From assembly GCF_022539665.2 (NCBI RefSeq), contig NC_081331.1, positions 7,967,534 through 8,031,533 on the forward strand: 64,000 nt of DNA, written 5' to 3'. Both the position numbers and the translations under genes were made by a program. The notes under the pieces were generated by a model. That model was not told where the DNA came from. It made no database searches and saw only the letters and a program-made list of their open reading frames with translations. Positions 43,375 to 54,989 of this stretch are shown one piece after another. Positions within the stretch are counted from its first letter, which is position 1; each line of letters opens with the position of its first letter. This DNA comes from Daphnia carinata (taxonomy: Eukaryota > Arthropoda > Branchiopoda > Diplostraca > Daphniidae).

Positions 43375-44872
43375 TTCTAAATACGGAAGAATATAAAAAA
43401 ACATACAAGAATAAAAGAGAACAATGTAACTGACAAACATATAAAACTTTATCATGTGGGTGTTATAACATAGAATCAAACACGAGAAGAAAAGAAGTAA
43501 GAAAAACGAAAGTGAAAAATAGTCTACGGCTTTTGGAAAGGTCAACTTACTTTCCCGTCGGCTTTTCCTAGTTAGCTACGGCAAAAAGGGAAGAAAAATA
43601 TAGGGCACTAGAATATAACGGTTTTTTCATAATAACTAGTATCGTTGGAAAGAGGAAAAGATATACTTAATTATCGAAAAGAGAAAAAAATAAAATATAA
43701 TATAGTTTAGCGGGGAGGACGAGAAGAAAAACGTTCAAAAGTTTACGGCGGAAAAGTTTTTTTTTTTTTTGCCGTGAAAGGTCACGCGCAGTGTTCGAAT
43801 TTTTCCTAAGTTCTAACAAGGCGGGAGGGATAGCGCATAAAGGAAAAGTATACTAGGGCACGCAAAGAAAAACAGTTGACGGAAATAATTGGTATATTAC
43901 CTAAACTTTTACGCCAGGTGTAATATACTAACTAATAGCTTTACGGTAGCGGTCTCAGCTGTGATGCCAAAGGTCTGAGGTTCGAATCCCCAGTTTGACT
44001 AGATGACTCATCATTTGCCAAGTAGTGGATATATCAAGCTACAAGAAAGCGTGCATATAATTTCGCCATATATATATATGATGAAACAGAAAGATGCGAA
44101 AGTTAGATTTTTTCTAAGTCCAACGTAGTGAGAAAGAGAGAGAGAGAGAAAGAAAATGGAAGGAAAAGACAGAGATAAAGAATGTGATATATGAGAAGAA
44201 ATGGAAATTATCCCTCAAGGCGTGTAACAAGGCCATATGCTCCAGACATATTGTGTTGAAAACGAGACATGTTACTTGCCCTGTGGCAAAATGTAGCGGC
44301 AATATTAACGCGCATAAATGGGGCGTATATTGTTTATGAAAAAGAAGGAATAGAAGGTAAAAACTCTACCTGGCGCGAGAGAGAGAAAAGAATAGGAATA
44401 AGGGAAATGGAAAATGCGAGAATGCATTTTCGGCAACTTGTATCATTTGCCGTAAGGAAGTCTGTGGATAACGTGTGGCGAGTGACAGAAAAATTAAGTT
44501 TTTTATATATATGGTGTGGATTGGTTTATTTGGATACCTTGACAGACGGTCAAGTTATGCATGTAGTATAGACTTATTCGATTTTCGGTCTATACGCAAC
44601 CCTAGGTAAGGTAGTGGGTTTCCCTTTTCGGTTTATGATTTCTTTTGGTATATAACCTTATTTTATTTGTATTTTCTTTCATAATGGTTCCCCCCCCCGT
44701 ATTTCCTAGCGTTTAATTTCCTGACTACAAATGGGGACAAGTTGGCTACTACCTATTTATTGATATGCAACACTCAAGGGAACGAGTTACATAGAATTAG
44801 GTAAGACTACATTGAGAGAAGTGAAAATTGTTGGTGTTCTCTTCTGCTGTTCCTTTTGTTTGTTTTTTTCTT
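43375..44872. other. E2 interval between env and accessory gene
   Basis: It holds the conserved pre-env block (43519-43586), a 12-T run at 43759, a tRNA-like patch near 43940-44000, a GA microsatellite near 44130-44150, and no gene. Confidence 0.55.
43935..44001 (+). other. tRNA-like sequence with a good B box
   Basis: GGTTCGAATCC is a perfect Pol III B box set in a T-arm-like hairpin (CTGAGG..CCCCAG). A weak A-box-like TAGCGGTCTCAGCTG lies upstream. The acceptor stem does not close, so this is a tRNA relic or SINE-like fragment rather than a tRNA gene. Confidence 0.3.
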
Positions 44873-45313
44873 TTAGTAGGCTGGTGGATAGCGATGTTCT
44901 TTGCAATGGAGGCACAGGTCGTCATCCGCCCAGCTTTCGGCCGACCAGTCGAAGAGCGGCGGGTGTCGATTGGCTGGATCCAAATCCAGTATCTCCTTGA
45001 AGCGCTCCGTCGCTTTCCTCCACTTCTTCAGCTCGATGCAGCGCATTAATCCTTGGGTAAGGGCATGGGTGACCGCATCCAGCTCTTCCTGAAGCTCCTG
45101 GACTCGTTCTCTACAGGCCTCCGCCGGGTTTTGTTCTCGTTCGGCTGCAGCTGGGCCCGGGGCTGCGGCTGCGACTGGTGCTGCGGCTTCTCCCGGATGT
45201 GCGATCGCAGCGTCCGTATTACCTGGTTCCTCAGCAACGCGGGCCTGTTGCGGATGCTGACGGCACGCCCGTTTCGCGGCGGGTCCTCCTGCACGGTTAT
45301 TGTTTTCGGCCAT
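44873..45313 (-). CDS. Accessory protein a of E2
   Basis: 146 codons starting MAENNNRAGGPAAKRACRQH, intact. The Ala/Pro-rich N-terminal half is followed by WRKATERFKEILDLDPANRH, then PPLFDWSAESW and CLHCKEH. It is homologous to the E1 accessory protein and to E2 accessory b in the ILDLDP..RHP core only. A TATA box at 45402-45409 lies about 90 bp upstream, with its own apparent 5' leader. An intact frame in an otherwise decayed element is notable. Confidence 0.68.
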   Translation of the reverse strand: MAENNNRAGGPAAKRACRQHPQQARVAEEPGNTDAAIAHPGEAAAPVAAAAPGPAAAEREQNPAEACRERVQELQEELDAVTHALTQGLMRCIELKKWRKATERFKEILDLDPANRHPPLFDWSAESWADDDLCLHCKEHRYPPAY

Positions 45314-45401
45314 TGTGCGATCTTGGATTTTGGGGTTGTTTTTCTAACGTCTTCGAGCTCTGGAAGGATCGCGAGTGTTGGGTGGAGGAGATGTGTGCTG
45401 A

Positions 45402-45409
45402 TTTATATA
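45402..45409 (-). promoter_or_regulatory. TATA box of E2 accessory a
   Basis: CTATATAAAT on the minus strand, about 90 bp before the start codon at 45313. Same relative position as the E1 element at 31233. Confidence 0.6.
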
Positions 45410-45802
45410 GTCACGAATCCTCACTGGCTGTTCACACCCGTTTCTCAGCTTTGGCTTTCAACATCTTCATTATTTCTCGGGTGTCATTTGAATTGCTTCT
45501 TATGTCTCTAGTTTCGCGTATTTGGCGTAAAAAGAAACAGCGATTGGTTTTTCTTTCCCACCGTTCGAATCGTGGTTCGTTCCTTTCCGCCACTTGGTTG
45601 GCTTATTGGAATATTTTAGTGTGTTCTACACTCGTTACCACCTTAACTATTAGAAATCGCAAGGTAAGTTTTTCGGTTTACCATTTACGAAGTTTGATTA
45701 ACTTCAAGGTAATGAAGGTAACCTGATGTCAAATATTTATTTTTCGTGTTTTATCTTAATTAATTTTTTTCTTCCAAACGGATGGGGTTTTTCTGTGGCC
45801 TC

Positions 45803-45875
45803 GAGCGTTGGCTAAGTGGCTCAGTTGGTATAGCCTCTGCCAACGACTCGGGAGTTTCGAGTTCTAGACTCGCCA
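45803..45875 (+). tRNA. tRNA-like sequence, probably a pseudogene
   Basis: GTTGGCT at the 5' side can pair with GCCAAC at the 3' side. TGGCTCAGTTGG matches the A-box consensus with a GGCT/AGCC D-stem. A CGAG-TTCTAGA-CTCG hairpin stands where the T-arm belongs. The anticodon arm folds poorly, so no isotype is given. Confidence 0.3.
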
Positions 45876-46227
45876 ACATCTTCCTTTTTTTTTTTTTTTT
45901 ATTTTTGTTGAGAGTTTAACGCTCCAATTGATTTATTTTTTTTCTTTTGCCATGGCGCATATTCTGCCTTCGGCATTTATTTTCCGATGTTTTATTTTTC
46001 GTCAAATGGCGGTTTTTAACACAGCCATTTCTCATTTGTTTGGTTGTTTGCTTGTTGAAAACCCAAAAATTTGTTGTTGCATATTTCTACTATGTTTATT
46101 CGATTGATTTGATTAACATAAGAAGGGAAAAGCACAAGCGCGTTCTAAACTATGGAACAAACATATTGACTACGTTATTAGGAAAAAACAAAAGTGTTCT
46201 TCCGTTTCTTTCTTTTCTTCTTCCGCC

Positions 46228-46650
46228 TTACAAACGGTCATACCAATCGCGCCTTGGCCTTTTGTTAGCTGTGTTCCACAGCTCCGACGACCAGTTGTAA
46301 AGCGACGGATGGCGTTTGGCTGGATCTAAGTCCAGAATCCTTTTCAGAGTGTTAACTGCGCTGGCCCAATCTTCAGCGAAGAGCTCAGCGTTAAGTCTCG
46401 TGGTGAGTTTTTCAGTTTTCTCCTCGAGGCGTCGTTCGTAGTTGCGCCGAGCCAGATCCCAAGAATCTTGGCTAACCTGGTCTGGGGATTGAGGTCTCTT
46501 CTCAACCAACTCGACCGTGTCGTCTGCCGTTGGTTCCCAAGAAAAATCTGCAGTGGGCTCCGTTGTTGTCACCACTTCGTTAGCTTGCACCTCGTCACAA
46601 GTCCCTTCGACGGTGACTTGTTCGTGTTGAACGCTAGTTTGGTTTTCCAT
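46228..46650 (-). CDS. Accessory protein b of E2
   Basis: 140 codons starting MENQTSVQHEQVTVEG, intact. The acidic N-terminal half is followed by WASAVNTLKRILDLDPAKRH, then PSLYNWSSELW and a basic end KRPRRDWYDRL. It is closer to the E1 accessory protein than accessory a is (shared AVNTLK). A TATA-like TTTATATAC at 46676-46686 is only about 28 bp from the ATG, so the leader would be very short. The pol frame ends 190 bp upstream. Confidence 0.66.
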   Translation of the reverse strand: MENQTSVQHEQVTVEGTCDEVQANEVVTTTEPTADFSWEPTADDTVELVEKRPQSPDQVSQDSWDLARRNYERRLEEKTEKLTTRLNAELFAEDWASAVNTLKRILDLDPAKRHPSLYNWSSELWNTANKRPRRDWYDRL

Positions 46651-46836
46651 CTTACTTTGATGATGCTTTGCGGTTTGTATATAAATTTGTTAGAGTTGTG
46701 ACTACAACGAGTTGACGGAAAGATGTGGCTCTTTTCGATCTACTCGCTGTTATATACCTTCGAGTTTTTTTTGTTTGTTTTTTTTTTCTTCTCTGAAACG
46801 CGATCAGCAGAATTGCATGCAAATGAGTTATCAGAT

Positions 46837-49800
46837 TTAATCTCTGAAACGCATTGGCAATTGTCTATTCCTTTGTGGGCGTCCGGTTGCGTTTTGTGGT
46901 GTCGTTGTTGCTGACGGAACGACATCAGATGCTATCTGCTGCGTTTCATAATTATCATTGGAATCATCTTCGGCAATTGGTGTGAGATTGAGGTGATTGT
47001 CAATTCCCAGCCTCGTTGTTTCTATCTCCACGGTGTCTGAAACCATGTTTTCAGTTTCCACTGTTTCGGATTCCATATTTTCAACATCCACGCTATCTGG
47101 ATGCTCTTTTTCCGGTTCCACATTTTCTACTTCGCTTGTTTCTTGTTCCAGTTGTTCCTCACTTTCCATTGTTTGGGTCGAGATCGATTTACGGAATCGA
47201 TTCTCGAATGTTGAAGGCGACTCGATAGGGGGACAATGTTCATCTTTCCATAACATTGTTTCATATGGGGGTTTTAAACGGTTAACGTGCGTACGTGTAC
47301 ATATATATGAATTGTCGGCTATGTCGACAGTATTATTGGAATATACTTTTACAATTCTATAAGGGCCTTTATATTTGGAAGTAAATTTCCTACTATCGCC
47401 CTCTTTTACAACTCTAATATCTAAGAAGACTCTATCTCCTACCAAATATTGTTTTACATTCGCTCTTTTATTATATTGCTCCCTTCGACGTTTTCTGGCT
47501 TTCTCGCTCTCTTCACGGACGCGTTGGAAACTATAGCGCAAGCGTTCGGCTAAGTTACCTACGTAATCCGATGCGGATATAAATGTTTTTGGGGAAGCGT
47601 CAAGAATTTCATTGATGGGTAAATTAGGGTCTCTACCGTGTAATGAGTAATAAGGGGTGTCCAGTGTAGAAGAATGGACAGAACTACGATAAGCAAACAA
47701 AACATCATCCAGCAAATCTTCCCAATTTGCATGCTCTCCGTCTTTCAATTCCTTCCTCAACATTGTTGTTAATGTTCTATTAAACCTTTCGGTTTCTCCG
47801 TTACTAGCTGGAGTATAAGCAGTCGTTAGCCGTTAATCAATTTTTAACTTTTTACAAAAGTAACGAAATAATTTCGACGTGAAATTGGTCCCGCGGTCTG
47901 AAAGAATAGCTTTAGGCATACCGTGTCTAACTATTATTGTTTTGTACACACATTCTGCTGTTGTCTGCGCAGTCTGATCCTTTAAAGTAACAGCTTTCAC
48001 CCATCGGCTAAAATAATCTGTGATAACTAAAATGTAACTGTTTCCATTGGGCGAGGCTGGTGTGATAGGGCCTAGAAAATCCATACCTATAACCTGAAAA
48101 GGGGCCTTTGCAATTTCATGAGGATGCAATAACGCTCTGTAATTCGATGAAGTGTTGGCGATGCATACCTCACAAGCCTGGCAATACTCTTTTATGTCTT
48201 TTCTCATATTTGGCCAATAATAATGATTCTTTACTTTCAAATAGGTTTTATAAAAGCCTAAATGTCCACTCATCGGTGCATCATGTAGTTCTTTGAGCAC
48301 TAGATGACGTAACGATGTAGGTAAGACCAACTGATGGTGAGTTTCGTTTCTTTTGCTATCAGAAGATGGCAGCACGTGCCGGTAAAGCGTACCGTCAATA
48401 ACTTCAAAATAATCAATTTCTTTTACCCAATCTGGCTTAGATTGGAGAAAAGCTTCTTCAAGTTCACCGTTATCTAAATAATTTCGAATAGCTATGCAAA
48501 GGTCGTCTTCTAATTTTTTTTCACAAATTAATTTAATATTACGTTCGGTTTGGATACTAGCTATTTTTAAGCGTGACAAGCAATCTGCGTTTTGGTGAAT
48601 ACGTCCCGGTCTGTATTTTAATTCATAATTTGTTGCGGCCAACAGGATAGCCCATCTTCCTAATCTCCCATTGTTATCTTTCTGATTCTTAAGCCATTGA
48701 AGTGGACGATGATCACTTATGATCTCAAAAGGTTGGTCTAAAAGGTAATGTCGAAAATGCTTAATCGCATCGATAACCGCAAGTGCCTCTTTTTCAGTCG
48801 TACTGTATTTAGCTTCTGCCTTCGTTAGCTGTCTACTGGAATACGCGATTGGGTGCTCGTGACCATTTTGAATTTGGGACAGTACCGCTCCAATGTCTTA
48901 ATCGCATGCATCGGTAAAAAGGAAAAATTTCTCGTTGAAATTGGGGTAAGCAAGCACTGGTGGAGTCACTAAAGATGTACGCAAGGTTTCGAAAGCACTA
49001 TTTTCTTCGTCTCCCCAATTAAAAGGTTTTCTGCTAAGATCTTTATGGGTTAATCTGGTTAACGGTTTGGCGATTGATCCAAAATTTTTAATAAATCGTC
49101 TGTAATACCCAGCTAGACCCAGAAATGATCTGACTTCATCTACCGAAGCGGGTCTTTTATAATTAATTATTTTCTCAATTTTACTCGGATCAGGTTTAAT
49201 ACCATCAGTCGAGATGACATGGCCTAAATAATTGACTGAACTTTTAATGAACTGGCATTTTTTTGTTTTAATTTTAAATTGGCTTTTTTCAATAACTCAA
49301 AGATTTCGCAAATATCGTTCAAGTGATCGTCAAAAGTGTCCGAAAAGATGATTACGTCATCCAAGTAAACTAACGCCTTACTTCCCAAAACGTCTTTCAG
49401 TACGTAATTCATTAGTCTTTGAAATGTCGCAGGTGCATTGCACAATCCAAATGCCATACGTTTAAATTCATAAAGGTTATTTTCTACTACAAATGCTGTT
49501 TTTTCAATAGCCGGCTCATCAACTTGAATTTGCCAGTAACCTGAAGCTAAATCAAGAGTGGTGAAGAATTTCTTCCCATACAATTTGTCCAATGTTTCAT
49601 CTATCCTCGGCATAGGGAAAGAATCCTTTTTTGTAATACTATTTAATTTCCTATAGTCAACGCAAAATCTTACTTCCCCACCCTTTTTTTCCACTAGAAC
49701 CACAGGTGAAGCCCATGGCGAATGTGAATATTGGATCACATTAGCATCCAACATTTCCTGTACTTTATCTTCCAATATTTTTCTTTGATTATTTGTAACT

Positions 49801-50760
49801 CGATAAGGGCGTTGTCGAATAGGGCCTCTTCCTTGTGTATCAATTGTATGTTTAATGAGATTAGTGTTCCCTAATTCTGAATCTTTTGCTGCGAACAAGT
49901 CGTGAAAGTCATTTAATAGTTTCGAGAGCGGAGCTTGAAATTCAGCGTCGACTTCTGAAATTAAAACGGGCTCACTTTTAATAGTAGGCTTTTCTTCTAA
50001 CTTACTTAAAGCAATTTTCCCAATTACGTTATGAATAATCTCGATTACGCCTAATGTAGTGTTCCTAGGAAGTATGACTTGATTTAACGAATGATTCTCG
50101 ACAATAATTTGATATTTCCTATCTTTAGCTACGTTTCCAATGAATTCCTCAATAAAAATACCGTTCGGCAAATCCTCTGCTGGGGTAAACATAAATGTGG
50201 TATTAGGGGGGACATACGGAAATGAACCTTTCATTTGCGTTGCAATTACTAGCGAAGTCTGACGAAATAACGTCGTCTTTTTGACCGTCGTAACTGCCAT
50301 GTCTGGTACCCTAGAGATGGCTGATCCCTGCTCATCCCTTGCTAAATAAATACTTCTGGCTTCTCCGTCAAGCCGAAAACCGTGCTTCTGGATTGCATCC
50401 CATCCAAGGATACAGTCTTCAGAAACACCATTTGTAACAATAAACTCTTGCCTTAAAACTGACTCTCCGTATCGTACGGGCAATGTCACTCTTCCCAGCG
50501 TTTGTAACTTTTTCTCCCCTACATCATACAAATCGAAATCAAGCTGACTGCAGATCACTTGACCTCTCGGGGGTAACTTATGAAATATTCTCTCGTGAAT
50601 AATGCTGTTAGACGCGCCTGTATCAAATAAGGCTTGAAACGGTATCTGAAAAATTTTTAATGGAATTCTAGGGGTCGATTCATTTGTTATAGTTGTTAAT
50701 TTTGCGACTTGTCGGGATTTTAACTGAGGCTCCCTATCAACTGACCCGAAGTTACAGTTG
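46837..50760 (-). pseudogene. pol: E2 pol (degenerate)
   Basis: All domains of E1 pol can be followed: protease DTGAS (about 50615), RT FTTLDLASGYWQI and YLDD (about 49350), RNase H, integrase GMDFLGP and SDRGTNF (about 47890), and the tail. Lesions: TAA at 47833-47835 in the integrase core, TAA at 48898-48900 in RNase H, and a frameshift near 49263 after the RT palm. It could not give an active enzyme. Confidence 0.9.
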
Positions 50761-50764
50761 ATAT

Positions 50765-51955
50765 TTATTGGTTTCCCTGACGCTGAGGGGGACCTGGAAT
50801 ATTCGGCCTATCGGAGATCCTGAACTTGGGACAGTTATTCGATTTGTGTCCGATTTCACGACAAGAATAACAAATTGGAGGCTGTGCTTGTTCCAAATTA
50901 TGACGTTGGAATTTACGGCATTCCGATTGTGTATGCCCACGAAAACCGCAGAAATTGCAAGTTATTCCATTTTGTGGAGGTCTATTTCTCGAATCATTAA
51001 AAGGTCTCGAAAACGAGGGCGTGGACTGTGTAGGTCTATTGGAGGATCCCGCATGTTGGTAAGAATTGGTGTTATTATTGGACCGATGAGGAGGTCTCCA
51101 ATTTCTGTCTTGGTTACCGCTATTGGTTTGGAAATAAACTTGTTTCTTATAAGGGTTGCCTGTTGGAGAAGAAGAATAATCTTTCTTGTCCATTTGGAGT
51201 TGTTTTACTGCTTGCGTGAGTTCATGAATTTTTATTCCCTTGACCAATAGAAGCAACGACATTATTGACTATCTCTTTCTGGTCGATTAACATCTGCTTG
51301 AGTTCCGTCAAATCCGAATGTTGCGTGTCACACGACCCATCGATTGCCCTAACGAATTCATGTTTTTCCCGATCTTTCTCTAAAGCTTCCAAACGAACGG
51401 CATAAATACGCGTTGACGCAACAAGCTCGGTAAAGTCGCGAAATTCCTTATAACGAACTTTGGCCTGCAATTTAGAATCCAACCCCTCGATAAATTTTTG
51501 CATAAGGATGATTGTGAACGATTTCTCAGCATAACCTTCTGGATACGCGTCTCGTGCAAGCGGTGCGCATAGTCGACAATTTTTTCGCCTGGTTTACGTT
51601 TAGCCTTATTGAATTTTTTAATATAGACATCGACGTTTTCATCCCCATGAAAGTGATCAAGTAACGCTTCTTTAATAGACGCATAATCATACGGATGTTG
51701 CCTTATAATGTTTTGGAGTACTGAAAAAGCCTTATCTGACATTTTAGCTCGCAGCATCTGAATGATCTTTTCTTCTGACCATGATGCCCCATCAACTATG
51801 CTTTCAAAAGATTCCAGCCAAGAGTCGAAGCGAGAAATTGTACTTCCCGTAAAGGAAGGGAGCAATTGTAGGCGCGAAAAAGTGTGTTGGTTTGTCTGAA
51901 AGTCATTTAAGTCGTTGACTGTGGCTGCACGTGAAGGAGAATAAGATTTGGCCAT
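50765..51955 (-). pseudogene. gag: E2 gag (degenerate)
   Basis: The Met at 51955 (MAKSYSPSRA) opens the gag domain (LLPSFTGSTISRFDSWLESF). A deletion with frameshift near 51540 and another near 51240 break it. The zinc knuckles (CNFCGFRGHTQSEC, CYSCREIGHKSNNC) lie at 50790-50960 in one frame. Homologous to E1 gag throughout. Confidence 0.88.
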
Positions 51956-53373
51956 GTTGGTATCGAAAATGGGAGGATTCAACGTCTTCCGCCTTGGATT
52001 CGGAGGGTGTCCTGAAATGCTCTTCGTAATCGCCTCAGTTGCGCTATCAGATCTTCCTGCTGGCTGGATTGCTGGGCTCGAGGAGGGTGTTGAGTGCGTG
52101 ACTGGCTGGAAGGCCGGTTTCTTTGGCGTGCTCGCCTTCTCCTCGGAATGCGTTCCGACAGCGGCGATTCCCGCGGACTCGGCGTGGTTTGCTGTTCTTC
52201 CTGGAATCTCGGAATGTATGATAGCAGCTGTCTCAATTCGTAGGGAGCCGCGACGAGTGTTTCCAAGATTTCCTTCGTTATCCGCTGTCCGTCCGGTTGC
52301 ACCGATGTCTGGAAGTTGTTGAATTTGGTCTGAAGCGATGTCAGTTCCGGCAATAATCCCTCCAAACTGCTTATGGACTGAACTTTTCTTAGGTAAGGGA
52401 CCAGGTGGAGGATGTCCTTGAGGAACTTCAGCTGGTACTCCCGCAGGGTGTCCTTTAGGTAGGTTGAGAACTGCGATATCTCGATTGCTAGAAGGAAGTA
52501 TGTCCTGTCCCCGAGGTTGTTGAGCAAGCTTTCCTTGGGGGCAAAGTTGAAGAGGTACTTTTCCTTCGCCGGCGTGAATGTCAGCAACTCGACGATGTTG
52601 TAAGTCTGTCCTAGTAGGTAAATCGTAAACTCCCTCGCATAGGTTGTGAAGATTGCTTTCAACGTGGCCACTTGGTTCTCCGCAACCTGTGCCGTTGTCC
52701 TGGTTTGTCCAATTGTTATCGTTTCCAGAATTGTTCCCAAGGCTTTCAGGAGTGTCTTCGGGTTTTTCAAATCCGGTGTCACGTTGGCTTGGTATTGGTA
52801 CTGCAGCCGGATTGTTTGCATCAACGATCGTAGTTGTTCCCAAATTAACGGATTGGTTGACTGGAAATCCAATTCCCTCTCCTTGAGGTACCTGAGCGTC
52901 AGTAGTAGGGACGGTAACTGACTCGTTGGAGCCGGGAATATTCTCGATTGATTGGTCGTGATCTCGTGGTATATGTGATGGAGTGCTCGAGAGAAAACTG
53001 GTCTTTGATGTGTTTCCCACAGGTGATTTTATGGGAGAAAAACGAGAAGCTAACCTAGCATAAACAGACGGTGCGGGCTGAGTAGGTGTAACGGAAGCTT
53101 TGATACGGCCCCAAATTTTCTTAGTGGGAGTTTTAACTAATGGGGCTACGGCCTCATACGCGGTGTTAGACCTCAATTTCTTCAACTGTGTTTTATCTGT
53201 CTGTACTTTAGGAGTTAAAACAGGAGAGGTAGATGGTTTAATGGCTTCTGTTTCTTTGTCTGAAGTCTGACTGCCTTGAGAAGAATGCGGAACGGTCGCG
53301 GTAGAGGCTGACAATTTTTCAAAACTAATCAATTTAGCAATCGTTTCGTCATTGATTTGCACTACGGGAGGTC
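51956..53373 (-). CDS. E2 gag-frame leader extension (5' truncated)
   Basis: Open in the gag frame for about 470 codons from the palindrome boundary (PPVVQINDETIAKLISFEKL) to the capsid Met. Low complexity, with blocks shared with E1 (KKLRSNTAYE, PQGEGIGF). The start codon is lost; the frame runs artificially into the palindrome repeats. Confidence 0.55.
51979..52920 (-). CDS. Overlapping +1-frame ORF in the gag leader, E2
   Basis: About 300-315 codons open in the +1 frame relative to gag. It runs through QLPSLLLTLRYLKERELDFQ, YNIVELLTFTPAKEKYLFNF and FLKDILHLVPYLRKVQSISS to an Arg-rich, then helical end (LRRLRRAFQDTLRIQGGRR). The product is helical and Leu-rich, unlike the low-complexity protein in the gag frame over the same DNA. 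It matches the E1 ORF in frame, length, order and stop position. An intact frame of this length in a decayed element argues for past selection. No family is recognised. Confidence 0.68.
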   Translation of the reverse strand, partial: QLPSLLLTLRYLKERELDFQSTNPLIWEQLRSLMQTIRLQYQYQANVTPDLKNPKTLLKALGTILETITIGQTRTTAQVAENQVATLKAIFTTYAREFTIYLLGQTYNIVELLTFTPAKEKYLFNFAPKESLLNNLGDRTYFLLAIEISQFSTYLKDTLREYQLKFLKDILHLVPYLRKVQSISSLEGLLPELTSLQTKFNNFQTSVQPDGQRITKEILETLVAAPYELRQLLSYIPRFQEEQQTTPSPRESPLSERIPRRRRARQRNRPSSQSRTQHPPRAQQSSQQEDLIAQLRRLRRAFQDTLRIQGGRR

Positions 53374-53520
53374 GGAGAAAAAGGCCCAGACGAAAAAGGC
53401 CCAGACGAAAAAGGCCCGCGAAAAAGGCCCAGACGAAAAAGGCCCATACGAAAAAGGCCCACTTTTTTCCAAATTCAAAAGTGGGCCTTTTTCTCCATTG
53501 GACTGGGCCTTTTTCTCCGC
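53374..53520. repeat. Left-tip array of AAAAAGGCCCAGACG units plus a hairpin
   Basis: About five 15-bp units precede a perfect stem of AAAAAGGCCCACTTTT and its complement around TTCCAAATTC. The inverted counterpart is 59830-59976. Confidence 0.85.
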
Positions 53521-53863
53521 TCAATTTCCATTTTCTTACATACTTTATGTTTGTTTCGAAAATTGTATTTCCCACCTTCTATTCCGTGGAATTTGGAATG
53601 TACAAAAGTTGCTGAAACCGTGATCTTCTTTAAGGTTTGCAGAGATCAAACAATGTTAGCGTTTGTGCGCTAGTTAATCTTTGATTATTTATTCGGTTGC
53701 AATCTAATTTCGGATTATATTAGTATTTATATATTGCTAATATCCCGTTAAAAAAAGTTCATTTTTCACAATTTTTGTTTATTGAACTACCATCGCTTTT
53801 TTAAATATAATACAAAAAATAAATGTTTTTCGCACTTAGCCTTGTTCTGTCCACCCTCTTTCA

Positions 53864-54106
53864 TTATTCCCCCAATCCCCAGTCCATCTCCCATATAGCT
53901 TCTTTTTGTCGATACTTATGCCATAGGTAAAGACCACTGATTCGTTGGGAATACGGAAACTGAATGAGTTCCGCGGGGCTTTTGTGGTTGCTGGGAACAA
54001 AAATATATGTTACCACGAAGACTAGTTTATTATCATTAACATTTGATAAATAATGTTTATAGGAATAATAGTACAAACTTGAACTATCGTCTGAAGCAAG
54101 GACCAA
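53864..54106 (-). CDS. Outer ORF of the left palindrome arm
   Basis: 80 codons (MVLASDDSSSLYYYSYKHYL, ending EMDWGLGE), conserved in the right arm at 59244-59486 with about five differences. Unrecognised. It may be an exon or a chance open frame retained through recent arm duplication. Confidence 0.3.
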   Translation of the reverse strand: MVLASDDSSSLYYYSYKHYLSNVNDNKLVFVVTYIFVPSNHKSPAELIQFPYSQRISGLYLWHKYRQKEAIWEMDWGLGE

Positions 54107-54989
54107 AACAAAGACTATTGTAATCCAATATTGATTCTAATACCATTTATTCTTTATACATTTTCAATTCTTTTAACAATTACAAAGAGCCCAATAAATA
54201 TATTAAAATCATAACCTACTGCTATAAATGATTTTGTTCGTTCTTCGTGTCCTGTTTTCACCTTTTGTACATTTTCAAGCAGCTATTGATTACCTAATTA
54301 CACATGACATACTACATTGAGATATAAGGAAGCTTTACACTTTACGTTAGCAAAGCTACTAATAATGACAAATCAATTTTCTACTACGACGGATTTTTTT
54401 TTATGAGAGTCTCTTATTAGTGAAGACACTAAACCTTTTAAATTGAATCTAAGATTTTTTTTCTTCAAATTTTCCACGATCATGGAAGGCATATCAGTGT
54501 ATTTTTCTATAAAACTATCACGACATGGCTGCACATGAAAGAACAAGAGTTTCGCTCATCCATTAGTCAGTATCAGTCTTTCATACGGTAAATTTGCCTT
54601 TTTTCTTTAGTTTATTCACGTTATGTTCTTTCTTTTCAGTTTTATTTTTCTTAATGTTGGCTTTTCCCTTTTTCTGTTGTTATTCCTTTCTCTTTTCCTT
54701 TTCTTCGATTCGTTCAGCGCAATTTATGTTACTTTCTGATTTGATCTCGTTCATTAATCGATTTGGCAAGCAATTCCACATAGTCTTTTACCTATTGCAA
54801 TACAGAAAGGTTAAAAGTTTTGAAGATCTTACAAATATTTTTGTCAAATTGAAAGTTTACCTGAAAACCTTCAGCTATTTGCAGAGCACCATTTCATGCC
54901 TGTTTCTATTCCATGCTTCTTGCATTCTCAGCTTCAGCTTGGCCTACCAAGATATTCATTTTTGGTTTAAGTTTTATTTTCTTTCATTT

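Larger units (their letters stand above)
45314..46227. other. E2 spacer between the two accessory genes
   Basis: It holds the promoter of accessory a, a tRNA-like sequence at 45803-45875, and T-rich DNA. No further gene is seen. Confidence 0.5.
41841..53373 (-). mobile_element. Outer Gypsy-type element E2, main part (decayed, 5' truncated)
   Basis: Order on the minus strand: gag leader, gag, pol, two accessory ORFs, env. Env is interrupted by E1 at 41841-41844/27088-27091, and the 3' end with its LTR lies at 26083-27091. The 5' end (LTR and gag start) is missing: homology stops at 53373, where the 6.6-kb palindrome begins, and does not resume at 59977. Several stops and shifts in gag, pol and env show it is older than E1. 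Confidence 0.85.

Noticed and set aside
52850-53575. Extension of the E2 gag leader into Trp/Phe-Ala repeats
   Set aside because: The extra residues are the palindrome-tip array read in an accidentally open frame, not part of Gag.
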